Shown here: piece by piece, positions 1 to 7,652 of the stretch
Numbering within the stretch: position 1 is the first letter of the stretch
How the letters are laid out: every line of letters starts with the position of its first letter
Assembly (NCBI GenBank): GCA_902803035.1
Contig: CADCON010000144.1
Coordinates: 1-16,562, forward strand
Direction of reading: 5' to 3'
Length of the DNA: 16,562 bases
Source: an uncultured Ruminococcus sp.
GTDB taxonomy: Bacteria > Bacillota > Clostridia > Oscillospirales > Acutalibacteraceae
Translations under genes and position numbers: made by a program
The notes under the pieces: model-generated
Seen by the model: the letters and a program-made list of their open reading frames with translations, nothing else
The model's database searches: none
Told to the model about the DNA's origin: nothing

Positions 1-133
1 CGCCTCCATCCACGGCAAGGAAGCGGAAATCTCCACTCCCGAAAGCAAGGTCAGGGTGTATGTCATTCCCACCGATGAGGAAATGGTCATTGCGAGAGAT
101 ACCAAGACCATTGTCGAAGGCATGAAGGCATAA
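1..133 (+). CDS. ackA: Acetate kinase, C-terminal fragment
   Basis: Only the last 43 codons are present; the gene enters from the left edge. Read in the frame that ends at TAA 131-133, the peptide contains [19 protein letters not shown] followed by MVIARDT, which is the typical C-terminal strand and helix of acetate kinase (acetyl phosphate + ADP to acetate + ATP, cytoplasmic, substrate-level phosphorylation of fermenters). The identification rests on recall of this conserved tail, since the active-site part lies outside the window. A strong hairpin terminator follows 19 nt after the stop, so this is the end of its transcription unit. Whether pta lies upstream cannot be seen. Confidence 0.85.
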   Translation, partial: ASIHGKEAEISTPESKVRVYVIPTDEEMVIARDTKTIVEGMKA

Positions 134-152
134 TTCCGACTTAAAATGAATG

Positions 153-196
153 AATCCCCGTGGCTGTGCGCCAATTCACAGCCACGGGGATTTTAT
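153..196 (+). terminator. Intrinsic terminator after ackA
   Basis: A perfect 16-bp stem (153-168 with 177-192) with an 8-nt loop runs into a short T-rich stretch (TTTTATT). It lies 19 nt past the ackA stop. On the other strand the stem is followed by a weak T-rich run, so it may also serve the leftward rodA gene. Confidence 0.88.
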
Positions 197-201
197 TGCC
201 C

Positions 202-245
202 GGAACAACAGGCAGGGAAGGTTCCTCTCCCCTGCCTGTTGTTCC
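202..245 (-). terminator. Perfect 16-bp inverted repeat downstream of rodA
   Basis: The arms 202-217 and 230-245 are perfectly complementary with a 12-nt loop. It starts 21 nt past the rodA stop (TGA 269-267), so it is well placed to end rodA transcription. There is no clean T-run on either side, so it may act together with the neighbouring 153-192 hairpin, or block 3' exonucleases, rather than terminate alone. Confidence 0.5.
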
Positions 246-266
246 TATCTGTCTTCTGATCATTAT

Positions 267-1463
267 TCAGCTGTAACGCACCCGCATACTTCGTTTTTTG
301 CCGATGGCCGCGCCCGTGCTTTCCATTGTCCGCATATAGACGCTCTGCACCACCCCGACGCCGAAGTACAGACACATACTCGACGAACCGCCGGCGGAGA
401 AGAACGGCAGTGTGATTCCGATAACCGGAAGCACGGAAATGCACATTCCGATATTGAAAATGGTCTGGGTGGCAATCATCGCAAAAAAACCTATGCACAT
501 GAACCTGCCCATCATATCCACCGCCTTGAATGCCGCGTAAAGAGAAAGCATCATCACGGCAAACAGCAGGCCGAGCAGGAAAACGGCTCCGATAAATCCG
601 AATTCCTCACACGCAACCGTGAAGATGAAGTCATTGTGATCCTCCGGAACAAGTCCCGACTGGATCATGGTGCTTGTCCCGTGTCCCTCGCCGGTCAATC
701 CGCCGTTGCCGATAGCCACCCTGCCAAGCGTCTGCTGGTACAGAATGCCCATCTCATCGCCCTCCTGCGGGTTGTAGACCGCGGAGAAACGCTTCTGCTG
801 GTGACTGTTCATGCTCTGCCAGAAAATAGGCGACATTGCCACAATCGCGGAAAGGCCGAGCATGATGAAATTCCAGCTGAGTCCGCTTGAAAAGAACATG
901 ATCAGAAACATGACCATGAACATGAGTGCCGTGCCGTCGTCGCCCTGCAGAATGCACAGGCCGACCGGCACAAGCGCGTGACCGCCGAGCATGAACACAC
1001 TCGACAGCGTGTTCAGCGTGTTCTTCTCTACCACATAGGACAGATGAAAGGAAAATGTGATGATGAATCCGATTTTCATCAGCTCGGAAGGCTGAAAGCT
1101 ATAGCCGAAGATATTGAGCCACGCCACGTCGTCGGCTACGGCATTGCCGCCGATAGCGGACTGTCCCACGACGAAGGTAAGCCCCACGAGGAAAACGCAC
1201 ATTCCTCCCACAAGCGGCCAGAGCTGTCCCATTCTGTGATAATCCATGAGCGAAATGACAAACGCCCCTCCGAAGCCGATTATGGCGGCCATTACCTGTG
1301 TCTTGATGGCAATGGGGCGCGCGCTGTGTATGAGCATACATCCGTAAATTGTGCAGGTCAGAATCAGTGCCCACAAAGCTATGTACGTCGTTCTCACATA
1401 CGTCACGGTCGCGTTGGCCATCTTGGCGGCGAACCGTCTGAACGCAAGCAGTTTATCAGACAT
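267..1463 (-). CDS. rodA: SEDS-family peptidoglycan glycosyltransferase, RodA type
   Basis: This polytopic membrane protein (398 aa) polymerises lipid II in the elongation machinery together with a class B PBP. Family signatures are clear: FQPSELMK (about residues 123-130), LQGDDGTALMF (172-182), EDHNDFIFTVACEEFGFIG (274-292, carrying the conserved Asp before FIF expected at the active site), and GITLPFFSAGGSS (349-361). About ten hydrophobic segments alternate through the chain. I chose ATG 1463 because AAAGGGA lies upstream (13 nt, slightly long) and a sigma-A promoter at 1523-1551 would start RNA near 1516. An in-frame ATG at 1499 has no ribosome site and would leave a leader of only about 17 nt. 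FtsW or SpoVE are alternatives; the LPFFSAGG form and the stand-alone position favour RodA. Confidence 0.88.
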   Translation of the reverse strand: MSDKLLAFRRFAAKMANATVTYVRTTYIALWALILTCTIYGCMLIHSARPIAIKTQVMAAIIGFGGAFVISLMDYHRMGQLWPLVGGMCVFLVGLTFVVGQSAIGGNAVADDVAWLNIFGYSFQPSELMKIGFIITFSFHLSYVVEKNTLNTLSSVFMLGGHALVPVGLCILQGDDGTALMFMVMFLIMFFSSGLSWNFIMLGLSAIVAMSPIFWQSMNSHQQKRFSAVYNPQEGDEMGILYQQTLGRVAIGNGGLTGEGHGTSTMIQSGLVPEDHNDFIFTVACEEFGFIGAVFLLGLLFAVMMLSLYAAFKAVDMMGRFMCIGFFAMIATQTIFNIGMCISVLPVIGITLPFFSAGGSSSMCLYFGVGVVQSVYMRTMESTGAAIGKKRSMRVRYS

Positions 1464-1522
1464 TTCTGTTTCATCGTCCCTTTCTTTATTTGAAGCCATA
1501 CTATGGTTATTTTATATGAAAT

Positions 1523-1551
1523 ATTATAGAATATTTAATCAAATACTTCAA
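1523..1551 (-). promoter_or_regulatory. Sigma-A promoter of rodA
   Basis: On the minus strand TTGAAG (1551-1546) and a perfect TATAAT (1528-1523) are 17 nt apart. The predicted RNA start near 1516 supports ATG 1463 over ATG 1499 as the rodA start. The promoter is back to back with the fhs promoter. Confidence 0.8.
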
Positions 1552-1571
1552 GTAGAAATAGTGAAAGATAT

Positions 1572-1600
1572 TTGAATTATGCATGAAGGTATGGTATAAT
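1572..1600 (+). promoter_or_regulatory. Sigma-A promoter of the fhs operon
   Basis: TTGAAT (1572-1577) and TATAAT (1595-1600) have the ideal 17-nt spacing, and TG at 1592-1593 adds an extended -10. The predicted RNA start is near 1607. The rodA and fhs -35 boxes are only about 20 bp apart, so the two promoters diverge from one short AT-rich region. Confidence 0.85.
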
Positions 1601-1602
1601 GA

Positions 1603-1640
1603 GCTTGTACCTATACAAGCGGAAGGAATCCCGCTTGTAT
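1603..1640 (+). promoter_or_regulatory. Inverted-repeat triplet in the fhs leader (operator or switching hairpins)
   Basis: GCTTGTA (1603-1609), TACAAGC (1614-1620) and again GCTTGTA (1633-1639) form three half-sites. The first and second make a 7-bp stem with a 4-nt loop. The second and third make a perfect 10-bp stem (1613-1622 with 1631-1640) with an 8-nt loop. The two structures share the middle arm and exclude each other. The first palindrome covers the predicted RNA start, 3-20 nt past the -10 box, a classical repressor position. No T-run follows, so it is not an ordinary terminator. Confidence 0.6.
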
Positions 1641-1668
1641 CGTCATTCAATTGTAAGGAGAGATCATT

Positions 1669-3333
1669 ATGCTTTCTGACATCGAAATTGCTCAGCAGAC
1701 CAAAATGCGTCCTATTCAGGACGTCGCGGCGGATCTCGGACTGACCGCGGACGATCTGGAATTCTATGGCAAGTACAAGGCCAAGCTCAGCGAAGTGCTT
1801 TATTCCCGCTTTGAAGGCAGACCCGACGGCAAGCTCATTCTGGTGACCGCCATCAATCCCACGCCCGCCGGCGAGGGCAAGACCACCACGTCTGTCGGTC
1901 TCGGACAGGCTATGGCAAAAATCGGCAAAAAAGCCATTATCGCCCTGCGCGAGCCTTCTCTCGGACCGGTATTCGGCATCAAGGGCGGCGCGGCCGGCGG
2001 CGGATACGCGCAGGTGGTCCCGATGGAGGATATCAATCTCCATTTCACCGGCGATATGCACGCCATCACCTCCGCCAACAACCTGCTCTGCGCTCTCCTC
2101 GACAACCATATGCAGCAGGGTAACGCCCTCGGCATTGATCCCCGCAGAATTCTCATCAAACGCTGCCTCGATATGAATGACCGCGCTCTCAGAAATGTGG
2201 TGGTCGGTCTGGGCGGAAAAATGAATGGCGTTCCAAGAGAGGACGGCTTCATCATCACCGTCGCCAGCGAAGTAATGGCCATTCTCTGCCTTGCCGCTGA
2301 TCTCGGCGATCTGAAATATCGCCTGGGCAGAATTCTGGTCGCCTACACCTACGACAACAAGCCGGTCTTTGCGAGCGACCTTCATGCGGAAGGATCCATG
2401 GCCGCGCTGCTGAAGGACGCCATCAAGCCCAATCTCGTGCAGACGCTGGAGGGCACTCCCGCTATCATGCACGGCGGCCCCTTCGCCAATATTGCCCACG
2501 GATGCAATTCCATCCGCGCCACGAAACTGGCTCTCAAGCTGGCGGATTACTGCATTACTGAGGCGGGCTTCGGTTCCGACCTCGGCGCGGAAAAATTCTA
2601 TGATATCAAGTGCCGCTTTGCCGGCTTCAAGCCCGCCGCCTGCGTGCTTGTGGCTACTGTCCGCGCGCTCAAATACAACGGCGGCGTTCCCAAGACGGAA
2701 TTGTCCGTCGAAAATCTCGAAGCGCTCAGGAAGGGAATCGTCAACCTCGGCGCGCACATCGGCAATATGAAGAAATACGGCGTCAATGTCGTCGTCGCCA
2801 TCAACCGCTTCCTCACCGATTCGCAGGCGGAGCTGGATTTCATCGCGGATTACTGCCGCGAAAACGGCGCGGAATTCGCCCTCTCCGAAGTATTCGCCAA
2901 GGGCGGCGAGGGCGGCGTGGAGCTTGCCCGGAAGGTAGTGGAGGCCGTCGAAAAGCCCTCCGGCTTTGCCCCCATTTATTCCACCTCACTCTCCATTAAA
3001 GAAAAAATCAACGAAATTGCCACCAAAATTTATGGCGCGTCAAAGGTCAATTACACCTCGGCGGCTGAGAAGCAGATCGCTTCCTTCGAGCAGCTTGCGG
3101 AAAATATGCCGGTCTGCATCGCCAAAACGCAGTATTCCCTCTCGGACGACCCCACGGTACTCGGCAGACCGACCGATTTTGAAATTACAGTCAAGGAAGT
3201 CCGCCTTTCGCACGGCGCGGGATTCGTTGTCGCCCTCACAGGCGATATCATGACCATGCCGGGTCTGCCCAAGGTTCCCGCCGCCAATAAAATCGACGTC
3301 GACGAAAGCGGCTCGATCACGGGGCTTTTCTGA
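1669..3333 (+). CDS. fhs: Formate-tetrahydrofolate ligase
   Basis: The enzyme (554 aa, normal family length) makes 10-formyl-tetrahydrofolate from formate, THF and ATP in the cytoplasm, feeding purine and fMet synthesis and, in acetogens, the methyl branch of the Wood-Ljungdahl pathway. Visible motifs: the P-loop TPAGEGKTT (65-73), the highly conserved block [20 protein letters not shown] (94-113) continuing through [16 protein letters not shown], and the C-terminal [26 protein letters not shown] (1655-1660) lies 8 nt before ATG. It is first in its operon and its stop overlaps the start of tsaE (TGATG). The leader carries a possible operator or RNA switch. No other Wood-Ljungdahl gene is in view, so a biosynthetic folate role is as likely as acetogenesis. 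Confidence 0.97.
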   Translation: MLSDIEIAQQTKMRPIQDVAADLGLTADDLEFYGKYKAKLSEVLYSRFEGRPDGKLILVTAINPTPAGEGKTTTSVGLGQAMAKIGKKAIIALREPSLGPVFGIKGGAAGGGYAQVVPMEDINLHFTGDMHAITSANNLLCALLDNHMQQGNALGIDPRRILIKRCLDMNDRALRNVVVGLGGKMNGVPREDGFIITVASEVMAILCLAADLGDLKYRLGRILVAYTYDNKPVFASDLHAEGSMAALLKDAIKPNLVQTLEGTPAIMHGGPFANIAHGCNSIRATKLALKLADYCITEAGFGSDLGAEKFYDIKCRFAGFKPAACVLVATVRALKYNGGVPKTELSVENLEALRKGIVNLGAHIGNMKKYGVNVVVAINRFLTDSQAELDFIADYCRENGAEFALSEVFAKGGEGGVELARKVVEAVEKPSGFAPIYSTSLSIKEKINEIATKIYGASKVNYTSAAEKQIASFEQLAENMPVCIAKTQYSLSDDPTVLGRPTDFEITVKEVRLSHGAGFVVALTGDIMTMPGLPKVPAANKIDVDESGSITGLF

Positions 3334-3800
3334 TGACAATGGAGATAATGACCCGCTCCCCCGATGAAACGGAAGCTCTCGGCAGACGGATGGGACGCCT
3401 GTTGGAGGGCGGAGAGATGATCGCCCTTTTCGGAGGGCTTGGAATGGGAAAGACCGCGTTTGTCAGGGGACTTGCGGAGGGTCTCGGCATCGATCCGAAC
3501 GACGTGTCCAGTCCCACCTTCGCTATTGTGCATGAGCACGAGGGACGTGTCACGCTGTATCATTTTGATATGTACCGCGTGGAGAGCTGGGACGATCTCT
3601 ATACCACGGGCTTCTTCGATTATCTCGGAAAGGGCGTGGTCGTCACCGAATGGAGCGAAAATATCGAAGGCGCGCTCCCGGAAGATCGGATCAATATTGA
3701 GATTTCCGCTCCCGGTCATGACGATACCCGCTTGTTCAGGATAAGCGGGACAGACCTTCCCATTATGAATTCAAACGAAAGCGATATGAAGGAACTATGA
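3333..3800 (+). CDS. tsaE: tRNA t6A modification ATPase TsaE
   Basis: TsaE (155 aa) is the small P-loop ATPase that works with TsaB and TsaD to transfer threonylcarbamoyl to A37 of ANN-decoding tRNAs. Visible: Walker A GGLGMGKT (34-41, family form G-D/G-L-G-x-GKT), SSPTF (59-63), LYHFDMYR (75-82, with the Walker B-like Asp) and the late EWSENI motif (106-111). Its ATG overlaps the fhs stop and its TGA overlaps the tsaB ATG, which implies translational coupling on both sides. A second in-frame ATG lies at 3339. Coupling to a folate gene is unusual, but the tsaE-tsaB pairing is standard. Confidence 0.95.
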   Translation: MTMEIMTRSPDETEALGRRMGRLLEGGEMIALFGGLGMGKTAFVRGLAEGLGIDPNDVSSPTFAIVHEHEGRVTLYHFDMYRVESWDDLYTTGFFDYLGKGVVVTEWSENIEGALPEDRINIEISAPGHDDTRLFRISGTDLPIMNSNESDMKEL

Positions 3801-4501
3801 AAATTCTGGCGGTGGACAGCTCGGCTGTTTCGGCGGGCTGCGCGATAGTGGAAGACGACAGGATCATTGCCGAGAGCTTTGTCAACGTCGGGCTGACGCA
3901 CAGCGAAACGCTGATGCCGATGATTGTGAATACCCTTTCCTCCGCAAAGCTCACGGCCAAAGACATTGACTGCTACGCGGTTTCATCCGGTCCCGGCTCT
4001 TTCACGGGAATCCGCATCGGCGTTTCCGCTGTCAAGGGGATGGCATTCACTTTCCATACGCCGTGCATCGGCGTTTCCACGCTGGAAGCCATTGCATGGA
4101 GCTGTGCCGGTCCGGGCGGACTGATCTGTTCCGTTATGGACGCGCGCAGACAGCAGGTTTATAACGCGCTCTTCCTCTCTGACGGCAAGGATATTCAGCG
4201 TCTGTGTGACGACAGAGCCATTTCAATGGAGGAGCTGTCAGCCGGTCTCAGAAGCAGACAGCAGACCGTCTATCTCGCCGGTGATGGGGCGGCTCTTTTC
4301 TATGACGAATTCGGAAAATCACTCCCGGACGTCAGGCTGGCGCCGGTTCATTTGCGATTTGCCAGAGGATACGGCGTGGCAATGGCGGCACAGAGAATCT
4401 ACGCTTCACAGGGAGCCGTTTCACCGGATCAATTGGTTCCCACCTACCTCAGACCTTCTCAGGCGGAACGTGAAAAGATGAATCTGAAGCTGAGAAAATA
4501 A
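3797..4501 (+). CDS. tsaB: tRNA t6A modification protein TsaB
   Basis: TsaB (234 aa) is the ASKHA-fold scaffold that pairs with TsaD in the t6A transferase. The N-terminus MKILAVDSSAVSAGCAIVE, THSETLMP (34-41), SSGPGSFTGIRIGVS (63-77) and SVMDARRQQVYNALF (112-126) are diagnostic. The length is normal. It starts within the tsaE stop (ATGA overlap), with AAGGA a few nt upstream inside tsaE. The usual next partners rimI and tsaD are absent here; rpiB follows 25 nt later, so TsaD must be encoded elsewhere. TsaB proteins lack TsaD's metal-binding histidines and are not catalytic alone. Confidence 0.95.
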   Translation: MKILAVDSSAVSAGCAIVEDDRIIAESFVNVGLTHSETLMPMIVNTLSSAKLTAKDIDCYAVSSGPGSFTGIRIGVSAVKGMAFTFHTPCIGVSTLEAIAWSCAGPGGLICSVMDARRQQVYNALFLSDGKDIQRLCDDRAISMEELSAGLRSRQQTVYLAGDGAALFYDEFGKSLPDVRLAPVHLRFARGYGVAMAAQRIYASQGAVSPDQLVPTYLRPSQAEREKMNLKLRK

Positions 4502-4526
4502 CTGAAATGCAAAGGAGATCATGACA

Positions 4527-4970
4527 ATGATTGCTATTGGCTGTGACCACGGCGGTTTTGCCCTGAAAAAAGAAATCATCAAGTACTTAACTGACAACGG
4601 AATTGAATTCAAGGACTTCGGAACCGATTCGGAAGCCTCGGTCAACTACGCCCCGATCGCCGCCGCGGTGGGACACAGTGTCGCTGCAGGCGAGTGCGAA
4701 AAGGGAATTCTGATCTGCGGCACCGGAATCGGAATGTCCATGGCGGCCAACAAGGTCAAGGGAATACGCGCCGCCTGCTGCTCCGACCATTTCAGCGCGA
4801 AATTCACCCGGCTGCACAATGACGCCAATATTCTCTGCATGGGCGGAAGAGTTGTCGGCCCCGGCGTGGCGGTCGAGCTGGTTGAATTGTTCCTGCATAC
4901 CCCCTTTGAGGGCGGCAGACATTCCGCGAGAATCGCCCAGATCGCGGCAATTGAAAACGGAGAGCTGTAA
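4527..4970 (+). CDS. rpiB: Ribose-5-phosphate isomerase B
   Basis: RpiB (147 aa from this start) interconverts ribose 5-phosphate and ribulose 5-phosphate in the non-oxidative pentose phosphate pathway. The family start MIAIGCDHGGFALK carries the substrate-binding Asp-His pair, GILICGTGIGMSMAANK holds the catalytic Cys, and RLHNDANILCMGGRVVG is the second conserved block. I chose ATG 4527 over the in-frame ATG 4521 because AGGAG (4513-4517) is 9 nt from the former and only 3 nt from the latter, and because the family begins at this Met. Allose-6-phosphate isomerase or the LacAB subunits are related, but nothing nearby suggests allose or galactose use. Confidence 0.94.
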   Translation: MIAIGCDHGGFALKKEIIKYLTDNGIEFKDFGTDSEASVNYAPIAAAVGHSVAAGECEKGILICGTGIGMSMAANKVKGIRAACCSDHFSAKFTRLHNDANILCMGGRVVGPGVAVELVELFLHTPFEGGRHSARIAQIAAIENGEL

Positions 4971-4983
4971 TACGTCTATCATG

Positions 4984-5021
4984 ATTCCGCCGTGTGTTCC
5001 CTTGGGGCTCATCGGCGGAAT
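4984..5021 (+). other. Intercistronic hairpin between rpiB and dut
   Basis: Perfect 9-bp arms, ATTCCGCCG (4984-4992) and CGGCGGAAT (5013-5021), enclose a 20-nt loop in the 71-nt gap, ending 8 nt before the dut ribosome site. No T-run follows, so full termination is unlikely. Processing, mRNA stability or modulation of dut translation are possible roles. Confidence 0.5.
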
Positions 5022-5041
5022 TGATTATCAAGGAGATTTTT

Positions 5042-5551
5042 ATGAACCGCATCGCTCAATTTGAAAAGGTCAGCTTTGCTGTATTCGCCGACGGCTGGCG
5101 CGACGTGTTCGGCAATGAAAACGGCGCAGGGGCGGCGTACGAAAGGATTCCTCTCCCCCGCCGCGCGACAGAAGGCTCGGCGGGCTACGATTTTGCCCTG
5201 CCGTTCGATCTGTCGCTTGCGCCCGGTCAGACGGCCAAAATCCCCACCGGCATTCGCGCGCGAATTGACGAAGGCTGGGTGCTGATGATTTATCCCAGAA
5301 GCGGGCTGGGCTTTAAATATCGGCTTCAGCTCAACAACACCGTGGGCGTCATCGACAGCGATTATTATTATTCTAGCAATGAAGGACATATTTTCATCAA
5401 GATAACCAATGACTCCAACGAGGAAAAGACTCTTTCCCTCACCGAAGGCGAGTGCTTCGCGCAAGGCGTATTTACCCCCTTCGGCATTACCGTGGATGAT
5501 GCCGCTGACGGCGTGCGGGACGGAGGATTCGGCAGCACGGACGTCAGATGA
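5042..5551 (+). CDS. dut: dUTP diphosphatase (trimeric dUTPase)
   Basis: The enzyme (169 aa) hydrolyses dUTP to dUMP and pyrophosphate, keeping uracil out of DNA and supplying dUMP for dTMP. The five dUTPase motifs are present in order: I SAGYDF (46-51), II PRSGLG (85-90), III NNTVGVIDSDYY (98-109), IV GECFAQGVF (136-144) and V RDGGFGST (159-166). About 45 residues precede motif I and SSNEGHIFIKI follows motif III, which I recall as the usual clostridial form. AGGAG at 5031-5035 sets ATG 5042 as the start; the frame is open further upstream but without a ribosome site. The last 8 bp overlap the end of the convergent SpoIIM-like gene, and no terminator is seen. Confidence 0.95.
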   Translation: MNRIAQFEKVSFAVFADGWRDVFGNENGAGAAYERIPLPRRATEGSAGYDFALPFDLSLAPGQTAKIPTGIRARIDEGWVLMIYPRSGLGFKYRLQLNNTVGVIDSDYYYSSNEGHIFIKITNDSNEEKTLSLTEGECFAQGVFTPFGITVDDAADGVRDGGFGSTDVR

Positions 5552-6158
5552 GAAGGTATTTTCCGAAGCAGTAGCAGGAAGCGGCGAAAAGCAGGCACGA
5601 CAACACCGCCGCCGCAAGATACGACAGGAACATTTTCAGCGCGTGGCCATACAGCTTTCCGGCAAGGCCTTCATTCTGGCGGGTGAAGGCTTCCTTCAGT
5701 CCGAGCGCGTACTCTCCTGAATAAACCGCAAGCGCGCAGTTGACCGCCGCGTATGGAAGCAGCACGAGAACCGCAAAGCAAAGCTCCCGCAGATTTCCGT
5801 ATTGGAACGCGCCGCAGATCAACGAGCCGATGCCAAGCCCTCTGAATACCGCCGCCGGATAAATCAGCGGGCGTGCCAGCGGGAAGAGCGACAGCAGAAA
5901 CACCGCCGCGATGAATCCCAGCGTTACTGGGGCGATTAAAAGCAGAGACGATGCTAAGAAGTTGGCGCAGTACAACGAAACGGCATTCTCCCAGATTCTC
6001 CGGTCGCCGTAAACCGCCTGCGTCAGGCTTCCGAAGAAGACGCCCGCCATCACACAGGCGGTCAACGCGGCCCTGTATTTTTCCCTTTTCAGCAGGTCAA
6101 AGAGTAATGAAATCTTTGACGCCATTCCATTTCCGAAAGCGGCTTCTGTATTCTGCAT
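5544..6158 (-). CDS. SpoIIM-like polytopic membrane protein (tentative)
   Basis: This is a 204-aa integral membrane protein with about five predicted membrane segments (roughly 30-50, 67-93, 98-117, 124-146, 176-198). Length, five-helix layout, the FRGLGIGSLICG stretch before helix 4 and the following LP turn resemble SpoIIM (stage II sporulation protein M, part of the DMP engulfment complex with SpoIID and SpoIIP). I cannot confirm the family by alignment. A site CATATAAT (6199-6192), identical to the sigma-E-like -10 before yabP, lies upstream and would fit mother-cell expression. GGGAG is 8 nt before the ATG. The end overlaps dut by 8 bp tail to tail. If it is not SpoIIM, it is an uncharacterised membrane protein. 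Confidence 0.6.
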   Translation of the reverse strand: MQNTEAAFGNGMASKISLLFDLLKREKYRAALTACVMAGVFFGSLTQAVYGDRRIWENAVSLYCANFLASSLLLIAPVTLGFIAAVFLLSLFPLARPLIYPAAVFRGLGIGSLICGAFQYGNLRELCFAVLVLLPYAAVNCALAVYSGEYALGLKEAFTRQNEGLAGKLYGHALKMFLSYLAAAVLSCLLFAASCYCFGKYLLI

Positions 6159-6191
6159 CTTTTCAGCTCCCGTTTGTTTTGAACTGGTACA

Positions 6192-6219
6192 ATTATATGC
6201 GCGTTCCCGCCAAAAAAGA
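6192..6219 (-). promoter_or_regulatory. Possible sigma-E-type promoter of the SpoIIM-like gene
   Basis: CATATAAT (6199-6192) matches the mother-cell sigma-E -10 consensus in 7 of 8 positions and is identical to the yabP element. TCTTTTT (6219-6213), 13 nt upstream, is a weak -35 that coincides with the T-run of the preceding terminator, so only the -10 is convincing. Confidence 0.35.
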
Positions 6220-6253
6220 AGAGGTCGCTGACCGCAATGGGCAACGACCTCTT
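6212..6253 (-). terminator. Intrinsic terminator of the M23 peptidase gene
   Basis: On the minus strand AAGAGGTCG (6253-6245) pairs with CGACCTCTT (6227-6219) across a 17-nt loop, followed by C and a run of six T. It begins 7 nt after the stop codon of the peptidase gene. Confidence 0.9.
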
Positions 6254-6259
6254 TTATTT

Positions 6260-7573
6260 TCAGTCAAAATTCGGATAATAATTCAAAGGATCAATGCGCT
6301 CGTCACCCTTGCGGAATTCCAGATGAAGATGGTTGCCGGTGGATCTTCCGGTGGTGCCGACAATGCCGATGGTATCGCCCGCCTTGACCTTCGCGCCCTT
6401 TTCAAGGAAGCTTGCCTTCTTCATATGCGCGTAGTAGGCGCGTACGCCGTCGTTCTGTTCAATGACTATCAGATGACCGCAGCCATCGGGATTATATCTC
6501 TTAGCCACAACTACGCCCGACGCGACGGCAATGATCTGTGAGCCGCCGGGCGCCGCGATGTCAATGCCCTTGTGTCTGCCTTCCACGGGGTTAAAATGAT
6601 TGCTGATCCTGGTCGCGGTCTGCGTAGGCCATATGTACTTGCCGCCGCCGTTGACGGCGTATTTCTTGAATTTGCTCACGTAACGGCCTGAAACATAGCC
6701 GCTGTCGCCGGAAGGGGTCACGATTTTATACCAGCCGTCCTTGACTTCAGAATACTTGTAAACCTCGTTTCTTCTCACGGTTGCCACCAGCTTGCTGTCG
6801 GTGGAATTGCTGCTGCGCACATTGACGGAGGATTGGGCAATAATGATTTTGCCGGAATCCGAAGGCGTCTTCACCGGAGTGCTTGATACGGAAGCCTTAT
6901 AGCCAATCGCCTGTACATACTGACAGGATACCCATCCGACGGTGCCATCGGCCAATTTCACCTTATACCACGATCCGCTTTTCTCAATGATTCCCGCTTC
7001 AGTCTTTTTGTAGAGCTTCCTGATGACGGAATAGCCGGAGCCTTTTGCCTTTCTCAGATTCGTATAGCTGCCGGTCACTCGGATAATGCCGTTTCCGAGA
7101 TCCACGCTGCTCACTTTGCTTTTGGCTTTGGTGGTGGTAGTTGTCTTTTTGGTTGTTTTCTTGGTCGTTTTCTTGGTGGTGGTCGATTTCTTGGTGGTAG
7201 TTGTTTTCTTGGTGGTGGTTGTCTTCTTCGAGGGCGTGGAAGCGATGGCTTTGGTGGTGCCTATTTTTCCGTCGATGGAAATGTAATCTCCGGATACCCA
7301 CCCGTATTGATCTTTGCCCAGCTTGATTTTATGCCAGCCGTTCTTGTTGGTTTCCACAATTACAACGGTATCGCCGTGATCGATAACGTCGCGGATGCTG
7401 TAATTCAATCCCGGACCGCTGCGGACATTCAGCGCGTTCGCGGCAACGATTCCCTTGCGCTGACTGGCAGCATAGGAAACCATCGGAGAAAATGAATAAT
7501 TGCCCATGGCGATCACCATGAGGATCGCGGTAATAGCCGCAATCCGGCTTGCTGCCTTATTGATACATCTCAT
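6260..7573 (-). CDS. Secreted SH3b-domain M23 (LytM-type) peptidoglycan hydrolase
   Basis: The 437-aa protein has a signal peptide (hydrophobic core about residues 12-27, AYAA-like cut near 35-37), a first SH3b domain (about 41-99, NVRSGPG and GWVSGDYI), a Thr/Lys low-complexity linker (115-153), two more SH3b domains (162-220 and 243-300) and a C-terminal M23 peptidase (333-423). Zinc-site motifs are intact: HKGID (H334, D338), YYAHM (H383) and HLHLE (H415, H417). It probably cleaves peptide cross-links in the wall, with the SH3b repeats binding it. GGAGGG (7586-7581) is 7 nt before ATG 7573; the frame extends 22 codons upstream without a ribosome site. It has its own promoter and terminator, so it is monocistronic. 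The gene symbol is not known. Confidence 0.93.
   Translation of the reverse strand: MRCINKAASRIAAITAILMVIAMGNYSFSPMVSYAASQRKGIVAANALNVRSGPGLNYSIRDVIDHGDTVVIVETNKNGWHKIKLGKDQYGWVSGDYISIDGKIGTTKAIASTPSKKTTTTKKTTTTKKSTTTKKTTKKTTKKTTTTTKAKSKVSSVDLGNGIIRVTGSYTNLRKAKGSGYSVIRKLYKKTEAGIIEKSGSWYKVKLADGTVGWVSCQYVQAIGYKASVSSTPVKTPSDSGKIIIAQSSVNVRSSNSTDSKLVATVRRNEVYKYSEVKDGWYKIVTPSGDSGYVSGRYVSKFKKYAVNGGGKYIWPTQTATRISNHFNPVEGRHKGIDIAAPGGSQIIAVASGVVVAKRYNPDGCGHLIVIEQNDGVRAYYAHMKKASFLEKGAKVKAGDTIGIVGTTGRSTGNHLHLEFRKGDERIDPLNYYPNFD
7115..7231 (-). repeat. Low-complexity Thr/Lys codon repeat
   Basis: About 39 codons that are almost only Thr (ACC/ACT/ACA) and Lys (AAG/AAA), in units such as KKTTTT and KKTT, inside the M23 peptidase gene. 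It encodes a basic, flexible spacer between SH3b domains 1 and 2. Such a tract can change length by replication slippage. Confidence 0.85.
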
Positions 7574-7594
7574 TAATAAGCCCTCCGGTTGAAA

Positions 7595-7652
7595 ACAATT
7601 ATAATAAATTATTGGATTATTACAATTTGTCAATTTCAATATGTATAATTGT
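7595..7652 (-). promoter_or_regulatory. Promoter region of the M23 peptidase gene
   Basis: On the minus strand TTGTAA (7625-7620) and TATAAT (7603-7598) are 16 nt apart and about 25 nt before the ATG. A 9-bp inverted repeat, TATAATTGT (7603-7595) with ACAATTATA (7652-7644), brackets the promoter, with a further ACAATTTGT-type box between (7622-7630). No known regulator box was recognised. The rest of the 185-nt gap up to 7758 is AT-rich with nothing convincing. Confidence 0.5.

Noticed and set aside
1601..1668. Tetrahydrofolate riboswitch upstream of fhs
   Set aside because: The leader is only about 60 nt and does not show the conserved core or long-range pairing of that riboswitch as I know it.
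1507..2757. Minus-strand 416-aa frame opposite fhs
   Set aside because: fhs on the plus strand is unmistakable and the antisense product has no recognisable motif.
7115..7231. CRISPR-like or microsatellite array
   Set aside because: The repeats are codon-level (Thr/Lys) inside a coding frame, without spacers or conserved repeat units.
7086..7286. Plus-strand Val/Phe-rich frame opposite the Thr/Lys tract
   Set aside because: It is only the antisense translation of the ACC/AAG repeat; no ribosome site is present.
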